Part shown: in pieces, positions 60,222 through 64,000 of the stretch
How positions within the stretch are numbered: the stretch's first letter is position 1
Layout: the number at the start of each line of letters is the position of its first letter
Assembly: GCA_018819225.1 (NCBI GenBank)
Contig: JAHJQN010000003.1
Coordinates: forward strand, 62,001 to 126,000
Direction: 5' to 3'
Source of the DNA: Microcaldota archaeon
GTDB lineage: Archaea; Micrarchaeota; Micrarchaeia; Norongarragalinales; SBBD01
Length of the DNA: 64,000 nt
Translations under genes and position numbers: made by a program
Notes under the pieces: generated by a model
Seen by the model: only the letters and a program-made list of their open reading frames with translations
Told to the model about the DNA's origin: nothing
Databases searched by the model: none

Positions 60222-62468
60222 CTATTTCCGCATGAGCGGCTTGGCGAGATTACCGTTCACCCACTCCTTCCATTGGCTCAGCAAACGCGGATAATCCACG
60301 CCCCCTGATTCTTCGCGCTGGTTCTCCGCCATCAGCATATACGTGGAATGGGCCTTGATGCTATTTTCCGCTTCCAGAATCTTCGGTAGATTATACTTAC
60401 GTTTCACGTCCACCAGATATTGTTTGGATTCCGCTCGCGCGCGAATCTCGCCCCAGATTTGATCGTACGTCAAGCCCCGATTGCGCTGCAATTTCTTGAT
60501 CCAGTCAGAACCCTCGATATTTTTTTCAAACAACTCCAAATTATCCTTACCGGCATCGAACTGCAACCATTGCAGGAACCCATTCTCTCGCTGCGGGTCC
60601 TCATTCCAATACTTGCCGATCTCCGTGACCTCAATCAAACGACGACTGCGCTTCAATGAACCCTTGAAACGAATCGGGGCCGCCACAATCGCGAAATCCG
60701 TGGCCTTAAAGCTCGTGGTCGGCACACCCAAATCATTGACCACACGATCCCAAATGCTGTACGCGCTCTCCCCGTGAATGGTGCCCATGACCACGTTACC
60801 CACGGCGCCCACCCGCATGGCCTCGTACAAGGCCTTCGCCTCCGTCGAACGCACTTCTCCCACGATCAACACGGAATCTCCCAATCGAAGCGCCGTACGC
60901 AAGGCATCCTCCGCGCTCACCTCGGCCTCGCTCTGCGCGCCCAACGGCGGACGCGTCTTCATTCGCTGGATGTTGAAACCGAAACGCTTCAGCTGGGGAA
61001 CCGGAAGCTCCTGTGTATCCTCTTGAACAATGATACGCAAGTTCTGCGGAATTTCCTGCATCATGGCCTGCAATAAAGAGGTTTTACCAGAGCCACGACT
61101 ACCGACAATCAGCATGGAGGCCTGGGCATCCACGAAAAAGCTCAGAATGCCTGCAGACACCGAGTTGAACATGTTGTTGTCCAGAAACTGGGCGAGCGTC
61201 CAAGGCGTTTGCTTGTGCAACCGAAACGCGAACGCGGTCCCATCCAATGCAAGCGGTTTGCCGATCGCCGCAATGCGCGTCTGCAAATCCGGCAAATCAA
61301 AGTCGAGAATGGGGTGCGCCTCGTCGAACGGCCGTCCGGAAAGCGATCGAAAACGGGACACGATGCTTTTCGCTTCCTCTTCCGAGAAAATGATGTTGGT
61401 CTGGCATTGACCGTATTTTGAATGCACGACGTATATGGGTTTCTGACCCAACGGAGAATCAATGTAGACGTCGGTCAGATTGCGGTCGCTGAGAAGGATT
61501 TCCAGGATGCCGTAACCGATCGTGTACCGGGAAACAATCGTCGCCAACTGGTCGCGTTCTTCGGCCGTCAACACGATCTGGTTATGTTGCGCCAGATCCG
61601 CAATCGTCGCCGTGTAAATTTTGCCGAAATACCGCCGCGCCTGCTGCATGTCCAAAAACGAAACCGTGGTGGGCCGATGCGTCGACACCACTTCCTTCGT
61701 TTTCTCCAACAAGAAGTATTTGTCGGGAGGAAGCGTGTACTCGGGCGGATTGATGTAATACATATACTCCACTTTCTCCGGATGACGGTAAATGAAGATC
61801 GGAGTCCCCGCAATCTCGTACTCGTCGACGAGCTGGAGACTCTCAATGCCCGAGAAAAAGATGCGGGAACCAATGAAGGAAGGCTTAATGGCGGCCTCGA
61901 AAAACGCGTGGTAGATGCTGCGATCCGTAGGGATCTCGGACAGTTGCACCAAATACTTCTTCATTTTTTGAATAATGACGGTTTTCTCCATCTCCCCGCG
62001 CAAAAAGTCCAATGTTTTCAAGAATACCGATATGTCCTCCTGCTCTTCAGGAGCCAATGACGCGTTTCGAGCCGCCTCTTCCTTGATCAGCTGCAGCAAA
62101 TACAAGTAGGCCTTGAAGAAATCGCCGGGAAGCAACCCCAAAAAGTTCATGACCGCATCATGACGCTTGGCCAGAGAACGGCTGTCCGAGGTTTTTCCGA
62201 GGTTGCTCGGCGCCCAAACCGACTCGGACTCGAACTTGGAAACCAAGTCCGCGATGCTGCGCAACATGGCGGATTGCTCTTCGTTGTAAATGCGTTCGTA
62301 GTATTCCGTGAGCACGATCTCGTCCGCATCCACTTCCCGCAGCTTCGATACGACGTCGTGCATGCATGCCGCATACTGCGCCACGTCCGCGCCATACGAT
62401 GCGCCCTTGTAGTTGATGATGAGTTGGCGTTTGCCCCCCTGCGTTTTGACGACGTATTCCCCGACCAT
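60222..62468 (-). CDS. Type II/IV secretion system ATPase (GspE/TadA-like)
   Basis: 748 residues. C-terminal hexameric ATPase: Walker A GSRGSGKTS (456-464), Asp box VQEDTQELPV (481-490), Walker B VLIVGEVR (533-540), His box GTIHGE (562-567). The N-terminal 440 residues contain the family's N2-type domain (about 300-430) plus about 250 residues without recognised features. Such ATPases power assembly of archaeal type IV pili or related secretion. The usual partner membrane protein (TadC/GspF) and prepilins are not next to it. ATG 62468 follows a TATA box by about 36 bases. Confidence 0.92.
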   Translation of the reverse strand: MVGEYVVKTQGGKRQLIINYKGASYGADVAQYAACMHDVVSKLREVDADEIVLTEYYERIYNEEQSAMLRSIADLVSKFESESVWAPSNLGKTSDSRSLAKRHDAVMNFLGLLPGDFFKAYLYLLQLIKEEAARNASLAPEEQEDISVFLKTLDFLRGEMEKTVIIQKMKKYLVQLSEIPTDRSIYHAFFEAAIKPSFIGSRIFFSGIESLQLVDEYEIAGTPIFIYRHPEKVEYMYYINPPEYTLPPDKYFLLEKTKEVVSTHRPTTVSFLDMQQARRYFGKIYTATIADLAQHNQIVLTAEERDQLATIVSRYTIGYGILEILLSDRNLTDVYIDSPLGQKPIYVVHSKYGQCQTNIIFSEEEAKSIVSRFRSLSGRPFDEAHPILDFDLPDLQTRIAAIGKPLALDGTAFAFRLHKQTPWTLAQFLDNNMFNSVSAGILSFFVDAQASMLIVGSRGSGKTSLLQAMMQEIPQNLRIIVQEDTQELPVPQLKRFGFNIQRMKTRPPLGAQSEAEVSAEDALRTALRLGDSVLIVGEVRSTEAKALYEAMRVGAVGNVVMGTIHGESAYSIWDRVVNDLGVPTTSFKATDFAIVAAPIRFKGSLKRSRRLIEVTEIGKYWNEDPQRENGFLQWLQFDAGKDNLELFEKNIEGSDWIKKLQRNRGLTYDQIWGEIRARAESKQYLVDVKRKYNLPKILEAENSIKAHSTYMLMAENQREESGGVDYPRLLSQWKEWVNGNLAKPLMRK

Positions 62469-62498
62469 TCGAAAACCCTGTCGCGGTATTAGACCGCC

Positions 62499-62510
62499 GG
62501 TTTATAAAAC
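62499..62510 (-). promoter_or_regulatory. TATA box of the secretion ATPase gene
   Basis: Minus strand GTTTTATAAACC, near consensus, is about 36 bases before ATG 62468. Confidence 0.6.
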
Positions 62511-62541
62511 GTATTCGGATACCTGAATCGCCGCGAACAAT

Positions 62542-62552
62542 CCTTTAAATAG
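62542..62552 (+). promoter_or_regulatory. TATA box of the gene at 62581
   Basis: CCTTTAAATAG lies about 20 bases before the SD GAGGTAA and about 34 before ATG 62581. Confidence 0.55.
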
Positions 62553-62580
62553 CAGGAATTCGTACGAGGTAACGAGAATC

Positions 62581-63744
62581 ATGGAACCTATCCAGCGATC
62601 GCAACCGGCGCCCGCCCGAGCCACGCCTCGAGCAGAAGAAGAAGAGGAGGAGCTCGAGGAACCCGAAGAAGGCGATTACGTCAACGTATTCAAATACCAG
62701 TTCGCGAAATTCTGGCGGAACGCGCGCGACCCCATCAAAAAAAATGCGCCCAAATTCCTGTTGGCCATCGGCATCATCGCTCTAGCGTATTGGTTTTTCT
62801 TCATCAAACCCCAACCCGGCACGTTGAACATTGAAGCCGCGTATATTGACAATAATGAACGACAAGTCATCGGCGCCGCCGTATCCCTATCCTACGCGGA
62901 TGGAACGCCAGCCGTCGATGAAACGATCACGGATGAAAACGGGTTTGTGACGCTGGTGGGCGTGCCGGCCGAAGAACCGCTCGTGCTGCGCATTACGCCC
63001 AGCAGCTCAAAATACGATAGCTACCGCACCACCATTGAATTAAGCTCGCAGCAAACCCGACGCATTGAAGCACTCCTCGGAAAGAAAACAGGACTCGCGT
63101 TCATGCAAGACCATTATGACCTCTCGCTTCCCGCCGGATGCTCGCGCACCTTACCCATCGAAATTGAAAACCGCGGATCAAAAGAAGAAGTCGTGACCCT
63201 CGTGGCCGACGAGGACATGGTCGAATACGTGCGCCCCCTTTCCTCCATCGACTTTATCGCCCCCGGAGAAATCATTACCGTACCGGTGGTGGTACGAGCC
63301 GGAGATGGCGATTACGAAGGCAATATTCGATTCAAAGAAACCGCGCTAGGAACCCGATTAACCGTAAAGGAAAGCCAGGATATTCCAAAGCTCAGCGTGC
63401 GATTCGACAAGAGCAACGCAGCGGATTTCCAAACCGATTCCAGTGCGCTGCCAGCGGTCATGAAATCACAAGTGATCATATCCAATAACGGCCGTACCGG
63501 CACGCCCTACCTCACCGACATCAACATATCCGTATCCGGAGACCTCATTCCGTGGGTGGCACTCGATCTCGAGCTCGTGGACGAGGCGAACCGCAAAGGA
63601 GGCATTGCGCCTGAAAAAGACGTGTTGTTCGGGTATACCGTGATCGTACCCATCGGAACCCCGACCGGACCGTACACGGGTAGACTGCGCGTGCAAAGCG
63701 CGTGCGACGAAGTCCACATCCCCCTCAACATCGTCGTGAACTGA
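62581..63744 (+). CDS. Single-pass surface protein with acidic cytosolic tail and beta domains
   Basis: 387 residues. A cytosolic N-terminus of about 58 residues with an unbroken Glu run (about 19-30) and basic PIKKNAPK, one membrane helix (about 59-76), then an extracytoplasmic region. The first external domain (about 80-165) looks like a carboxypeptidase-regulatory/transthyretin-type fold (GAAVSLSYADG, TDENGFVTLVGVPA); a second (about 180-387) has NEW/Ig-like beta repeats with LPIEIENRGSKEEVV and SQVIISNNGRTGTP. Function unknown. It is divergent from the secretion ATPase and could be part of the same surface apparatus. Confidence 0.75.
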   Translation: MEPIQRSQPAPARATPRAEEEEEELEEPEEGDYVNVFKYQFAKFWRNARDPIKKNAPKFLLAIGIIALAYWFFFIKPQPGTLNIEAAYIDNNERQVIGAAVSLSYADGTPAVDETITDENGFVTLVGVPAEEPLVLRITPSSSKYDSYRTTIELSSQQTRRIEALLGKKTGLAFMQDHYDLSLPAGCSRTLPIEIENRGSKEEVVTLVADEDMVEYVRPLSSIDFIAPGEIITVPVVVRAGDGDYEGNIRFKETALGTRLTVKESQDIPKLSVRFDKSNAADFQTDSSALPAVMKSQVIISNNGRTGTPYLTDINISVSGDLIPWVALDLELVDEANRKGGIAPEKDVLFGYTVIVPIGTPTGPYTGRLRVQSACDEVHIPLNIVVN

Positions 63745-63754
63745 CGCTCAAGCC

Positions 63755-63766
63755 GTTTTAATAATC
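63755..63766 (+). promoter_or_regulatory. TATA-like element of the rad50-like gene
   Basis: GTTTTAATAATC would start transcription near 63787, shortly before the GTG at 63801, leaving only an AGGGG-rich leader. Confidence 0.4.
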
Positions 63767-63800
63767 TTCATACGCCCCTAATCCTCCAGGGGAATGGGAA

Positions 63801-64000
63801 GTGATTCGAAGTCTATTGCTCAAGAACTGGAAGAGCCACGCCTCCACCGAATTACGATTCAGCCAAGGGACGAACCTTTTTGTCGGGGTCATGGGCAGCG
63901 GAAAAACCTCGGTCATGGACGCCGTAAGCTTCGCCTTATTCGGAACGTTCCCAGCACTCAAGAGCCGGCGCGTCAAACTCGAAGACGTGATCATGCAGCG
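63801..64000 (+). CDS. rad50: Rad50/SbcC-like ATPase, N-terminal fragment at the window edge
   Basis: Only the first 66 codons are in the window. GTG 63801 begins MIRSLLLKNWKSHAS, the usual Rad50/SMC opening. The Walker A loop is GVMGSGKTSVMDAVSFALFG (about 29-48), with Met where most Rad50 proteins have Asn. The full protein should be an ABC-type ATPase with a zinc-hook coiled coil, partner of Mre11 in DNA end processing; another SMC-like protein is possible until the rest is seen. No mre11 precedes it. Confidence 0.8.
   Translation, partial: MIRSLLLKNWKSHASTELRFSQGTNLFVGVMGSGKTSVMDAVSFALFGTFPALKSRRVKLEDVIMQ

Noticed and set aside
1..64000. CRISPR arrays, tRNA or rRNA genes, insertion sequences, attachment sites
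   Set aside because: No regularly spaced repeats, no cloverleaf-like intergenic sequence, no transposase or integrase motif was seen; gaps between genes are very short.

Overview
The window is from an archaeon. Evidence: formate-dependent purine enzyme PurP, aIF5B, Spt5, Alba, an AglB/STT3 oligosaccharyltransferase, an archaeal ValRS, DUF2073, TATA boxes about 27 bases upstream of apparently leaderless start codons, and GAGGTG-type Shine-Dalgarno (SD) sites inside operons. The mix of compact gene packing, a short biosynthetic repertoire and FtsZ-based division would fit a less reduced DPANN-like lineage (for example Diapherotrites-like) or a small euryarchaeote. No rRNA, tRNA, CRISPR array, insertion sequence or prophage was recognised, and base and codon use look even throughout. 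No gene-free stretch exceeds 300 bases.

0-10.6 kb is cofactor, purine and amino acid metabolism: AlaX, two PurP paralogues, a stand-alone phosphohistidine-swivel protein, PdxS - unknown - PdxT (PLP synthase), a divergent ACT-domain regulator, TrpB2, a SerK-like protein and aIF5B. Read together, TrpB2 and the SerK-like protein suggest phosphoserine-dependent tryptophan synthesis. The regulator and trpB2 share one AT-rich promoter, a TGTACA dyad lies at the regulator start, and a very unusual trpB2 start region looks like a Trp-codon version of the RF2 frameshift site.

10.6-24 kb is envelope: a 1004-residue anchored surface protein, a GT2 synthase operon that also holds an Era-like GTPase and DUF2073, a GT-C-like protein, and an operon of a DUF4139 protein with two Cys-rich secreted paralogues.

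24-32.4 kb is core housekeeping: ValRS, DedA, DUF296, small membrane protein plus FtsZ, SecE-Spt5-L11-Alba, ArgRS.

32.4-38.5 kb is an N-glycosylation locus: GlcNAc-1-P transferase, AglB, flippase and a polyprenyl-phosphate glycosyltransferase.

38.5-46.7 kb holds an ArnD-like deacetylase, a thiolase followed by a DUF35 domain fused to 3-hydroxyacyl-CoA dehydrogenase (a likely substrate-channelling pair), a second phosphohistidine-swivel protein, and trehalose synthesis by two routes (TreT, and OtsA with convergent OtsB).

46.7-60.2 kb is surface glycan synthesis: GT-C-like membrane proteins, AAC(3)-like acetyltransferase, a second deacetylase, GT4, UDP-GlcNAc 2-epimerase, a B12-type radical SAM enzyme, a 41-residue membrane protein, a UGM-like flavoprotein and a methyltransferase. 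60.2-64 kb holds a type II/IV secretion ATPase, a divergent single-pass surface protein and the start of a Rad50-like gene.
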